From the NCBI GenBank assembly GCA_021163505.1, contig JAGGVE010000020.1, positions 1 through 40,277 on the forward strand: a stretch of 40,277 nt of DNA, given 5' to 3'. This document shows positions 7,897-16,681 of the stretch, piece by piece. The first letter of the stretch is position 1; each line of letters opens with the position of its first letter. The notes under the pieces are model-generated. The model was given only the letters and a program-made list of their open reading frames with translations, was not told where the DNA came from and searched no databases. Source of the DNA: Candidatus Iainarchaeum sp. (GTDB taxonomy: Archaea > Iainarchaeota > Iainarchaeia > Iainarchaeales > DTGL01). A program made the translations under genes and the position numbers.

Positions 7897-9033
7897 TTAG
7901 CATTGTCCGCTAGCGCCTGTTTCGCCACTAAGCTCTTGAGAGCATTCATCTGGCTGTTCATTGAATGCCGAGCATATAGAATCCTTAAAGCTCTGCGGTG
8001 AACGATCGCCGCTATATTCGGTTTCGTTTATGAGGATTGTTGGCGATCCGCGTACATTATATTTTTCGTTAAGCTTTACCTCTTCTTCAAGCAATGAAAT
8101 TGCTTCATTGTTGAAGCATTCCTCTACCTTGGCAGTATCTATGCCAAGCGCTTGAGCCTGCTCTTTCCAGCAGTCATCTATATTGTTTAAATTACAGTTT
8201 CCTTGGTAGATTTTCTCAACATATGGCCAGAACTTATCTGGCTCATACTTCCATATGCAAAGCTGCCTTACATCCTCGCGAAGCTCTGCTACGCCGTGCA
8301 TTGAGCAATATTTTGCGTTTTCATCTAAGCAGTAATCTGGATAGCCGCTTCCATAGTTAGAGTAGATTACATAATGCGGCTCAAAATCTATAGTGTTACC
8401 TAAAAGTTCAACAGCTGGCTTCAAACCTTTTTCTGCTTGCTGACCGAATGGGCAGAAGCTCATAACGAACATAAGCACTTTCGGCTTGTCGCTTTTTGGG
8501 TATTCAACTGGCTCAGGCGTAGGCTGCTCAAATTTGAGTGGTTCGTTTAGGTCATATAACGGACCAATAATAATTTTTTCACCATCTTTTGTTGCGTATA
8601 TTGGACCTGCAGGCATGTTTCCTTTATCCGAAACTACTTCTGAGTCTATGTAATATAAATAATCGTTGTATGATTCTACTTTATTTATTTTCAGTTCCAT
8701 GCCCCTGCTTTTCAAAAAGCTTTCATCTACAAAATACTTTACCTTTTTCTTTACATCCTCTGGACTTATAAGCGCCAAACAAGCCATTCCTTCTGCGTTT
8801 CCACCTGGTGCAATAGCCGGCGCCTCACTCGGCTGGGATTGGCCGGGCTGTGCTTGCTGCGGGTAGAATGAAAGCACAGCAACAACACCAATCAATATGC
8901 CAAATAAACAGGAAAGCACTATAAAAAGCGCAGTTAAAACAGGCGCCTGTTTGAAGAGTTGCACTCCCTCATCTTTTTTTACTTCGCTCTTTTTCTCTTT
9001 GTTTTCTTTATTTTCAGAGTGTTTTTTGGCCAT
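7897..9033 (-). CDS. Membrane-anchored DsbA/thioredoxin-fold (GILT-like) disulfide oxidoreductase
   Basis: N-terminal TM LTALFIVLSCLFGILIGVVAVLSF; KVLMFVMSFCPFGQQAEKG active site; VRGSPTILINETEYSG cis-Pro loop; Cys-rich. Confidence 0.8.
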   Translation of the reverse strand: MAKKHSENKENKEKKSEVKKDEGVQLFKQAPVLTALFIVLSCLFGILIGVVAVLSFYPQQAQPGQSQPSEAPAIAPGGNAEGMACLALISPEDVKKKVKYFVDESFLKSRGMELKINKVESYNDYLYYIDSEVVSDKGNMPAGPIYATKDGEKIIIGPLYDLNEPLKFEQPTPEPVEYPKSDKPKVLMFVMSFCPFGQQAEKGLKPAVELLGNTIDFEPHYVIYSNYGSGYPDYCLDENAKYCSMHGVAELREDVRQLCIWKYEPDKFWPYVEKIYQGNCNLNNIDDCWKEQAQALGIDTAKVEECFNNEAISLLEEEVKLNEKYNVRGSPTILINETEYSGDRSPQSFKDSICSAFNEQPDECSQELSGETGASGQC

Positions 9034-9233
9034 ACAACCACCACGAAAAATTAAAGTAAGCGAATGTTTTTAAATATACTTATAATGTTCGCATAGATTT
9101 CTTTTGCTGGTAGATTTTTACCTGATTGTTTAAGAATTTTTAACTTAATTTATTTAAAGGCAAAAATCGCAATTATTTTGTTGCTAAGAGAGTTGGTACC
9201 TGCCTGCTGCATTACTGCGGCAGGCCATCCTTT

Positions 9234-9539
9234 TTATAAGCTTCTGAGAAGCTCCCTACCTCTTACTCCGATACGCTTTGTAACGCGCGCTGCCCGTGCT
9301 TTTTCTGGTCCTATAATCTGGGCAAGCTCTTCAAAGCTAAGCTTATCTTCAATAAACTTATCAAGAGCTTTTTTGTCTATGTTCCTTTCTTCTATTACCT
9401 TTTCAAGCGTATTTTCAAAGATCTCATTTATAAGTTCATCTCTTTTTTTGTCCTCCACCTTGGCCATTACTTCCAATTTTTTGGCAATATTTTCATCAAG
9501 CAGTATGGAGCATTTTTTCATTTTTGCCATGCACACCAC
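9234..9539 (-). CDS. Small ribbon-helix-helix/antitoxin-like protein
   Basis: KKCSILLDENIAKKLEVMAKVEDKKRDELINEIFENTLEKV. Confidence 0.5.
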   Translation of the reverse strand: MVCMAKMKKCSILLDENIAKKLEVMAKVEDKKRDELINEIFENTLEKVIEERNIDKKALDKFIEDKLSFEELAQIIGPEKARAARVTKRIGVRGRELLRSL

Positions 9540-9629
9540 TCAAATAAGATGCGTATTTCTAATTTAAAGGTTTTGGTCTTGGAAAGAAGCATTTAAAAAT
9601 ATTTTAGTTCCACTTAGAAAGTGAATTGA

Positions 9630-10889
9630 GTGCCAGCAACACTTGTTTTAGGCATGCAGTTTGGTGATGAAGGCAAAGGCAAGGTGGTCGATTTCTTAGC
9701 CAGCAAAGCAGACATTGTTGTAAGGTTTAATGGTGGCAATAACGCTGGCCACACGGTTGTAGTGGCTGGCAAAACCTATAAATTTCATTTGATACCAAGT
9801 GGGGCTGTTCAGGATAAGCTCTGCTGCTTAGCAAGTGGCGTAGCAGTAAACCCAAAGGTGCTTCTTGAAGAGATTGAAATGTTGCAGCGAGAAGGCAGGA
9901 AGGTTAAGCTGGTTGTTGATGCTCGCGCGCAGATAATAATGCCCTACCATATTCTGCTTGATGGTGCAAAGGAAGCGAGGGCAAACAAAAAGATTGGGAC
10001 TACTAAGCGGGGTATTGGCCCTTGCTATGCAGATCGTGCAGCGAGAACAGGAATTCGCTTTGCGGAGTTCGTTGATTTGGAGCGATTTAAGGAGCGATTG
10101 AAAGCAGTGCTGCTTTTCAAGCAAAAAGAGCTTTCTGCTTATGGACTTAGCTGCCCGAACGAAGAAGAGATACTTAGAGAACATGAAAATGCTTGCAGAA
10201 AACTTAGGCAGTATTTAGGCGACGTTTCGCTTGTAGTGAGAGATGCTTTAAAAGAAGGCAAGCAAGTTCTGCTTGAAGGTGCTCAAGGCTTTTTTCTGGA
10301 CAATGATTTTGGCACTTATCCTTATGTTACAAGCTCGCATCCAACCACAGGCGGCGCTTTAATTGGTGTCGGCATTCCGCATAGCTCATTGGAGCGCATT
10401 ATAGGCGTTGCAAAAGCGTATTGCACGCGCGTGGGCTCAGGACCTTTTGTTACCGAGCTTGCCGGTGAGCTTGCAGATACTATAAGAAAAAAGGGGAAAG
10501 AGTATGGTACAACAACCGGCAGACCTAGGCGCATAGGCTGGCTTGACCTTGTTATGTTAAGAACTGCAAGCAGAATAAATGGAATAGATGAGCTAGCGAT
10601 AACAAAGCTCGATGTTCTTTCTGGAATCGAGAAGCTTAAAATCTGCTGTGCTTACAAGCTTGGTGGTAAAGAGCTAAAAGAAGTTCCTGCTGATACAGCT
10701 CTGGTTGAAAGATGTAAGCCTATATATAAAGAATTTGAAGGCTTCGAGCTGCCTGCAGAGATAAAGAAGCTTAGCGATTTGCCAGCACAAGCAAGAGAAT
10801 ATTTAAAATTCATAGAAACTGAGCTGAATGTGCCGATAAAAATAATTTCTTATGGCTCAGGCAGAAAGGATACACTTTTGATTGATTAG
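9630..10889 (+). CDS. purA: Adenylosuccinate synthetase
   Basis: LVLGMQFGDEGKGKVVDFLASKADIVVRFNGGNNAGHTVVV; GTTKRGIGPCYADRAARTGIRF; TTTGRPRRIGWLD. Confidence 0.97.
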   Translation: MPATLVLGMQFGDEGKGKVVDFLASKADIVVRFNGGNNAGHTVVVAGKTYKFHLIPSGAVQDKLCCLASGVAVNPKVLLEEIEMLQREGRKVKLVVDARAQIIMPYHILLDGAKEARANKKIGTTKRGIGPCYADRAARTGIRFAEFVDLERFKERLKAVLLFKQKELSAYGLSCPNEEEILREHENACRKLRQYLGDVSLVVRDALKEGKQVLLEGAQGFFLDNDFGTYPYVTSSHPTTGGALIGVGIPHSSLERIIGVAKAYCTRVGSGPFVTELAGELADTIRKKGKEYGTTTGRPRRIGWLDLVMLRTASRINGIDELAITKLDVLSGIEKLKICCAYKLGGKELKEVPADTALVERCKPIYKEFEGFELPAEIKKLSDLPAQAREYLKFIETELNVPIKIISYGSGRKDTLLID

Positions 10890-11028
10890 AATTAACATCC
10901 AGTTATCTCTTTTTAATTTCATTTTTAGCTCGTTTGCTATTTCATCCTTCTAAATGGCAAAGACCCTATAGAAGCTCCAAGAATACCCAAAAAGAGCTAT
11001 TCTTCTACCCTTCTCTTTTTCATTTTTA

Positions 11029-11949
11029 TTACCTGTAAAAACGCATTAAAACTTTGGATTCAAAAAAAGTTTTTTCGAGCTCTCTCAGGAAATCAAATGC
11101 ATCACTGCCAACCTGAATTTCGTCAAGATACCTGTAAAACAGAGCCCTAACCTCGTTTAGGGTTTTTGGAGCCCTTTTTTCAAGCCATTTGATTGTAACC
11201 CTTTTGCTTCTTAAACCTCTTTCAACAGCCTCTTTTTCTTCCGGGTGTCGAGTCAAAAAAGAAACAAAAATGTTCTGGTTTCGACCATAGTCCAAATGCA
11301 AATCCCGCATATCGTCAGCTATTTGGGCAGCCAGCGACCAGTTGCGCAGCGCTTTGCCAGCCAGTTTTGCCTCTTCTTCTGAAAGGTCATTTAAAAGCGC
11401 CATTATCTTACCCAGTGCTTCAAATCCCTTGCCGGTGGTGTTCTCTTTCCACGAGATAACTTTATCGGGGCTTGCGAAATAACCAAGTTCCATTTCCTTC
11501 AAATATTCTCTAAATACAGCCCTTCTCGTTTCAGCAAAAATTTTCAAAATTTGTTTTTTTGTTTTATTTTTCAGGGGCATTCTAGAGATTAGTGAGATAA
11601 ACGCTGTGATTGTTTGTTTGGTCCTTTCATCTTCTTTCAATTGTTTAAACTTTTTAAGTTTTCTTTCTCTCACAAGCCTTTCAGCCAAGTCATCGAATGC
11701 TCGCATCCAGGTGTAGATAAGACTCAATGCCTTTGCAGATTCTTTTCGTTTAAATTTGATTCCCTTTTCACGCGCAAACCTTTGGAAAATATCGAGCATT
11801 AAATAGTAGTGTACTTTTGGTTTCGTGCCTAGTCTTAAAAGCACTCTTCGCTCACGAAAGTTTAAAAATCTATTAAAAGCAGCTTTCGTAACAGTTTTTG
11901 CAACTTTCTTGCGAAATCCCCTTATGGGCTTTGCTGTGCGCGAAGGCAT
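11029..11949 (-). CDS. Divergent class I isoprenoid-synthase-fold protein (squalene/phytoene-synthase-like)
   Basis: Two Asp-rich motifs: MRAFDDLAERL and SLAAQIADDMRDLHLDYGRNQNIFVSFL; all-helical composition. Confidence 0.55.
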   Translation of the reverse strand: MPSRTAKPIRGFRKKVAKTVTKAAFNRFLNFRERRVLLRLGTKPKVHYYLMLDIFQRFAREKGIKFKRKESAKALSLIYTWMRAFDDLAERLVRERKLKKFKQLKEDERTKQTITAFISLISRMPLKNKTKKQILKIFAETRRAVFREYLKEMELGYFASPDKVISWKENTTGKGFEALGKIMALLNDLSEEEAKLAGKALRNWSLAAQIADDMRDLHLDYGRNQNIFVSFLTRHPEEKEAVERGLRSKRVTIKWLEKRAPKTLNEVRALFYRYLDEIQVGSDAFDFLRELEKTFFESKVLMRFYR

Positions 11950-12090
11950 AAAACATAAATTAATTGGCTATTTAAAATTGTTTCCATTTCTTTTACTTTA
12001 AAACCTTTTTCCTAGTAGGCCTTCTGTTTAGTTATGTGCACTAAATGCGCAATATTTATATAATTTAATGTGCGCCTATTGTATAGGTGA

Positions 12091-12333
12091 ATGCTTATGA
12101 ATGTGAAGCTTGGAGTGCCCTATGAGATGATAATAAAAAAGATTATTGAGAAAGGGTATGCTGGGAATCAAACTGAAGTGATACGGCAAGCTTTGCTTGC
12201 ATATGAAAGATTGCTTGAAGAGGAAGAGGTGGTGCTTGTAAATAGAGGCATTAAACTTGAAATGCAGGAAATAAAAGCAGGCAGGATAAAAACCAAAAGT
12301 TTGAAGAGTATAAAAAAGAAGTACAAGTTGTGA
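12091..12333 (+). CDS. Type II antitoxin, ribbon-helix-helix (RelB/ParD-like)
   Basis: KLGVPYEMIIKKIIEKGYAGNQTEVIRQALLAYERLLEEEE; immediately upstream of RelE-like toxin. Confidence 0.75.
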   Translation: MLMNVKLGVPYEMIIKKIIEKGYAGNQTEVIRQALLAYERLLEEEEVVLVNRGIKLEMQEIKAGRIKTKSLKSIKKKYKL

Positions 12334-12339
12334 GCATGC

Positions 12340-12600
12340 ATGAAAATACTATTCTCTGAGAGGGCAGAAAAAGAATTGGAAAGTGCTGATCATAGCTTGA
12401 GAAAACTTTTCATAAAGCATGCAGAAAAAATTGCTTTAATGCCACTGCGAAAGCATATGCGATTTGGTATGCCTTTCAATGTCGAAAAGGTGACCAAACA
12501 GGCAAGAATCGTCTACCATATAGAAAAAAATATCTGCTATATATTGCACTGTTTTAAAACACACAAGGAATATGAAAGGTGGTACAAGTCGTTTAAGTAG
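12340..12600 (+). CDS. RelE/ParE-family toxin
   Basis: MKILFSERAEKELESADHSLRKLFIKHAEKIA...ARIVYHIEKNICYILHCFKTHKEYERWYKSFK. Confidence 0.8.
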   Translation: MKILFSERAEKELESADHSLRKLFIKHAEKIALMPLRKHMRFGMPFNVEKVTKQARIVYHIEKNICYILHCFKTHKEYERWYKSFK

Positions 12601-12658
12601 TTCTGCTATTGGACAGCCACTTAATAAATTTTTACCATGCCTTTCGAAACAGAACCGG

Positions 12659-13543
12659 TTATTTTTCTCCCTCAACTTTCTTCTTTATAAATTCCATCAT
12701 CTTCTTTGGCACTGTGTTGCCTAGGAATTTTCTAAATGGCCCTGGCTGAAAGTTTGCCTCAATCACTGCAAAGCCCTGCTTTGTAAGGTTTGTTTCTATA
12801 AAATCTACTGCACAGATATCAAAGCCTAGGACACGAGCGGCTTTCACAGCATACTTTTCCATCTTTTTATTGCCTTCAATTATTTCCGCTTTGCCGCCTC
12901 TGCTTATGTTTGCGCGCCAGTCGCCCGGCTTTCCTGTCCTTTTTACACTCAGCACCTCATCGCCAAATACATAGCACCTAATATCGCTATTCTTGCCTGG
13001 AACAAAGCGTTGCGCAGATATATAATCCTCGAAGAGGTGTACCGTATCTAGAATTGAAAGCAATTGCTTTTTATCTCTTACAAGCATTACTCCTTTGCCT
13101 GCAAAGCCGCTTATAAGCTTCAAAACAACGGGAAAGCCGAATTCTTTTACAATATTTTCCATTGCCTGTGGTGAAGCGCTGAGCGATGTGAGCAAACAGG
13201 GCACCTTGTTCTCTGCAAGTTTCTTTATTGTGAAATATTTGTGGTTCGCTAACTGGTAACCTTTAAGAGAAACCGGCGTATATATCGAAGCATTGTCTAG
13301 TATCCTAAGGATGGCTTCGCCCATAAAGAAATCGCTCGAACCGAAACGGGGATAGCAGGCATCGAACTCAAGCAGATTTGTTTCTTTATATAAAATTTTT
13401 GTGGTGCCGTTCTCTTCAACTATGCGAAGCTTGTTTATAGGCACGAATAGCGCTTTATCAAACACGCGCTTAGCTTCTTTTATCAGAAGCTTATTATTTC
13501 CTTTATTATAGTGCGTTGCAGCGATTATAGCAATGCTTGCCAT
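12659..13543 (-). CDS. RimK/LysX-type ATP-grasp ligase
   Basis: FPVVLKLISGFAGKGVMLV, FVPGKNSDIRCYVFGDEVLSVKR, WRANISRGG, DICAVDFIE...FAVIEANFQPGPF; start chosen at MASIAIIA (overlap with upstream ORF minimal). Confidence 0.88.
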   Translation of the reverse strand: MASIAIIAATHYNKGNNKLLIKEAKRVFDKALFVPINKLRIVEENGTTKILYKETNLLEFDACYPRFGSSDFFMGEAILRILDNASIYTPVSLKGYQLANHKYFTIKKLAENKVPCLLTSLSASPQAMENIVKEFGFPVVLKLISGFAGKGVMLVRDKKQLLSILDTVHLFEDYISAQRFVPGKNSDIRCYVFGDEVLSVKRTGKPGDWRANISRGGKAEIIEGNKKMEKYAVKAARVLGFDICAVDFIETNLTKQGFAVIEANFQPGPFRKFLGNTVPKKMMEFIKKKVEGEK

Positions 13544-13544
13544 T

Positions 13545-14384
13545 TTAAGCACCAGAAACCTTTTCTTTAAAGAGCGAAGCGACCTCTTCAAATATATTTT
13601 CGCCTGTTTTCTTAGTGAAAACAACCATATTCACATAGGGCTTTACTTTAAGCACGAAGCCTTTGCACATCTTTACAGTTGCGATATCACAGCTACAGAC
13701 GCTTGCCGCCTGTATTGCTGTTTCTTCCTCTGCTTTTGATAGCTTTGAGGGCAAAGCCTTTTTTAATGGCTGCAGGCTTCCATCTTCTTTCACCATTCTT
13801 TTCAAATTGTACACCTTATCACCTATTACTGCGCAATGATCTACTTCGCCGGCAATGTACTCGCGAATAATTGCATTATCTGCTTGTACGCGTTCAGCTA
13901 AAGATGCTAGCATCTTTTCATCGTTTGCTATGAAGCTCTGTATCTTCTCGCCTTTTGAGTATAATTTCAAAAGCACAGGGTAGCTGAATTTTTCAGCAAC
14001 TGCTTTAATCTGCTCCACATTGCCAAGAATTGTTGTGCGCGGAATCTTTATGTTGTATTCGTTTAGCACACTTAATTGAAGCAGCTCATTGCTTCCGATA
14101 TAATATGAATTTTTCTTCACCTGACAATAAATGCCACGCCTCTCTATCTCATCTAATAAAGGCTCTACAAACTGGGTGAGCTTTAAAGGTGTTTCTAAAT
14201 AGATTGCTTTTATTTTGCTCAAGCCAAGCTTCGAATTTTTTATCTTTGAACCGCTCATATTTGTGAATAATGTAAGCTCGCGCACAGTTATAGCTTTTAC
14301 ATCAAGCCCTGCTTGCCTAAACGCATCTTTTAAGAAAGTGAATCGTTTCTTTTCGCCTTCCACAGCCATTAGAAGTTTTTCCAT
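13545..14384 (-). CDS. ATP-grasp-like protein, likely degenerate RimK paralogue
   Basis: FSYPVLLKLYSKGEKIQSFIANDEKML, EYIAGEVDHCAVIGDKVYNLKRM, CDIATVKMCKGFVLKVKPYVNMVVF; collinear with neighbouring RimK-like gene. Confidence 0.75.
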   Translation of the reverse strand: MEKLLMAVEGEKKRFTFLKDAFRQAGLDVKAITVRELTLFTNMSGSKIKNSKLGLSKIKAIYLETPLKLTQFVEPLLDEIERRGIYCQVKKNSYYIGSNELLQLSVLNEYNIKIPRTTILGNVEQIKAVAEKFSYPVLLKLYSKGEKIQSFIANDEKMLASLAERVQADNAIIREYIAGEVDHCAVIGDKVYNLKRMVKEDGSLQPLKKALPSKLSKAEEETAIQAASVCSCDIATVKMCKGFVLKVKPYVNMVVFTKKTGENIFEEVASLFKEKVSGA

Positions 14385-14534
14385 AAATGCCCCCCAACTA
14401 GCATATTAGAATAACATTCAATAAATATATACCTTTGCATTCCTCCAATAAAAAAATTACCTATTTTATGGCATATTCTTTTTTATAAGAGTGCCTCTTC
14501 TTTAAAAATTTTTTGATTTTTCCTTTGTGTTGTT

Positions 14535-14996
14535 ATGTCTCAACGAAAGGCAAAAATCGCAAAAATTCTAAGCGATAAAAAGATTGTAGGCCTTGTTGAA
14601 CCTGTGAAAATAATCGGAAAAAAACGCGCAATAGAAACACTTGCATTGCTTGATACAGGTGCGACGCGTTCAAGTGTTGATTTAAAGATTGCAGCTAGAG
14701 CTGGTTTAGGGCCTATAACAAGCGTTGCTCGCATAAAAAGCAAGGCTGAACCTAAAGGCTATACCCGCAGAGCGATAGTTGCTGGCCAAATAGAGATTGC
14801 AGGCGTAAGAAGAAAGGTGCACTTTACGCTGGCGGATCGCTTGGGTATGCGCTACCCTGTGCTCGTTGGCAGGGATGTTCTGCATGAGGGTTTTGTGGTT
14901 GATATAGAAAAAACGCACAATGGGTTTAAACTTACTGATATAAAGGAAGATGTTGAGCAAAATGCCAGAGATAAAAATAAGAGAAGCAAAGCTTAG
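14535..14996 (+). CDS. Retropepsin-like aspartic protease of the RimB/COG4067 type
   Basis: IETLALLDTGATRSSVDLKIA (DTGA), RRKVHFTLADRLGMRYPVLVGRDVLHEGFVVDI. Confidence 0.8.
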   Translation: MSQRKAKIAKILSDKKIVGLVEPVKIIGKKRAIETLALLDTGATRSSVDLKIAARAGLGPITSVARIKSKAEPKGYTRRAIVAGQIEIAGVRRKVHFTLADRLGMRYPVLVGRDVLHEGFVVDIEKTHNGFKLTDIKEDVEQNARDKNKRSKA

Positions 14997-15426
14997 TGAT
15001 GCAGAAGCGTTAACTACTCTATACCCTCACTGGGGCATCGAATTAGCAGAAAAGCGAATTGGAAGGGCTCTCAATAGCAAATATGAGAAGCGTTATATTG
15101 CTGAGATTGATGGCAAAGTGGTCGCACATCTCCTCGTTAGGTTTGAGCGAGGCGCCCATAAACATTTAGCAACTTTTTATTCTCTCATTGTTCATCCGGA
15201 ATACAGAAAAAAAGGCATAGCTACAAAGCTTGTTGAATATGCTATCTCAAAGCTCCCTGAAAATATTGAAATTGTTCTTGCTCAAGTGCAGCATGATAAT
15301 GTTGGCTCTTTAATGCTCTTCAAAAAGCTTGGGTTTGAGCAGTATGGATTGCTGAAGGATGCTTGGAAAAAAGAGAAAAGCTGCAAGGATAATATTCTTC
15401 TTAAAAGAGCGGTAAGAAAACCATAA
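14965..15426 (+). CDS. GNAT-family N-acetyltransferase (RimI-like)
   Basis: IREAKLSDAEALTTLY...LIVHPEYRKKGIATKLVEYAI...NVGSLMLFKKLGFEQYG. Confidence 0.88.
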   Translation, partial: PEIKIREAKLSDAEALTTLYPHWGIELAEKRIGRALNSKYEKRYIAEIDGKVVAHLLVRFERGAHKHLATFYSLIVHPEYRKKGIATKLVEYAISKLPENIEIVLAQVQHDNVGSLMLFKKLGFEQYGLLKDAWKKEKSCKDNILLKRAVRKP

Positions 15427-15439
15427 AAAGTTGCCAAAA

Positions 15440-15889
15440 TTAAACAAATACCTCATCTATGCCAAGATCAAGCGGAATGCGCTTTTTTATTATGGAGCTT
15501 TTGTATTTCTTTGCGTTGTATGCTTTTATTCGCACAACTTTTGCGTCTATGTTATGCTGCTTTAAAAATCTTTTAATAGTTTGTTTGCTAACTTTATGGT
15601 CATAACCCAAAGCAATAACATCTGGCCTATATTTTAAAATCATTTCAAGCTTATCCCTCTTCGAGCCCAAAACCGCTTTATCAACAAACCGCAACGCGTT
15701 TATTATCGCTAATCTTTGCTTTTCATCCTTCAATGGCCTGTAACCTTTTTCTTTCAATGCGTTTTCATCGCGAGCTATAACAACTATTAATTTAGAGCCC
15801 AAAGCTTTAGCTTTCTTTAGATAGTATAGATGCCCGGGATGCAATATATCAAAGCAGCCAAAAGCAAGCACAAGTTTTTCCTTCCCCAT
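15440..15889 (-). CDS. ribL: Cytidylyltransferase-family nucleotidyltransferase, probable archaeal FAD synthetase RibL
   Basis: AFGCFDILHPGHLYYLKKAKALGSKLIVVIARD (HxGH) ; PDVIALGYDH. Confidence 0.8.
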   Translation of the reverse strand: MGKEKLVLAFGCFDILHPGHLYYLKKAKALGSKLIVVIARDENALKEKGYRPLKDEKQRLAIINALRFVDKAVLGSKRDKLEMILKYRPDVIALGYDHKVSKQTIKRFLKQHNIDAKVVRIKAYNAKKYKSSIIKKRIPLDLGIDEVFV

Positions 15890-15967
15890 CTCTTTCTATA
15901 TGAAAGGAAATTAATAAAAGGTTAAATTTAAATACATATTAAAGTTAAAAACTTAATTGGTGGGCAT

Positions 15968-16681
15968 ATGCTTGTAAATCCATTTATAGTGCTTGCGCAT
16001 CCAATAAAAACAATTAAAGACGCTATAGAAAAACCAGATTTCAATACCGCTTTCTTTATAGTATTGATGCCCACTGTTTTACTGATAGTTTTTAATCTCA
16101 TTGCTGGCGTTCCCTTGGATCTTTTCTCTATCGCAAGGCACGGCGCATTGAATTACCTGAGCTGGGTTATCGCAAGCTGTGTATTTTATTTCTTCGCTTT
16201 TCTTGTAGCAGGTAAGAAAATAAAAGGGAAATTCTTGGCAATAATGTGTTCTCTTTCATATATTTGGTTCTTTGTTTCAATAATGATGATTGTTTCTTTT
16301 TTGCTTCTGATAGGCTCGCCAAAATTGATAGCGCTTCAAAATGTTTTGCAGAAGGAATCTCTAACACAAGAAGAAGTACGCGTGCTCTATAATATATTGG
16401 CTAACAGAGATTCTGAAGCATTGCAAAACTTTGAGAGAGTGCACGATATTAGTACTGACCTTAGTGGCTATATGCTTACAGAAGAGGAAGCGGGCATTAT
16501 CAACAATATTACTTTCTTCGGATTTATTTCTGGAATTGTTTTAATGTTCTATACTTCATTCCTTTACCCATTTCTTACGCTAAAACTGATAATAAAACGC
16601 GGCCCAGCAGCAACATTTGTCTTATACCTTATAGTGTTTGCTGCGCTTTACTTTATAGTGCCGCCACTCAGGATTTTTTAG
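15968..16681 (+). CDS. Multi-pass membrane protein (Yip1-domain-like)
   Basis: NPFIVLAHPIKTIKDAIEKPDFNTAFFIVLMPTVLLIVFNLIAG; several hydrophobic helices. Confidence 0.65.
   Translation: MLVNPFIVLAHPIKTIKDAIEKPDFNTAFFIVLMPTVLLIVFNLIAGVPLDLFSIARHGALNYLSWVIASCVFYFFAFLVAGKKIKGKFLAIMCSLSYIWFFVSIMMIVSFLLLIGSPKLIALQNVLQKESLTQEEVRVLYNILANRDSEALQNFERVHDISTDLSGYMLTEEEAGIINNITFFGFISGIVLMFYTSFLYPFLTLKLIIKRGPAATFVLYLIVFAALYFIVPPLRIF

Noticed and set aside
9199-9230. Imperfect CCTGCC...GGCAGG hairpin downstream of the RHH-like gene
   Set aside because: Could be a terminator-like structure but the stem is imperfect and no U-tract placement is decisive; not supported enough to call.
9178-9567. ORF 9178..9567 + (129 aa, Ser/Leu-rich)
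   Set aside because: Antisense shadow of the RHH-like gene at 9234-9539.
9156-14563. 17-bp identical string AAAGGCAAAAATCGCAA near 9156 and near 14547
   Set aside because: One copy lies in intergenic DNA and the other inside the protease CDS; AT-rich and short, so most likely chance.
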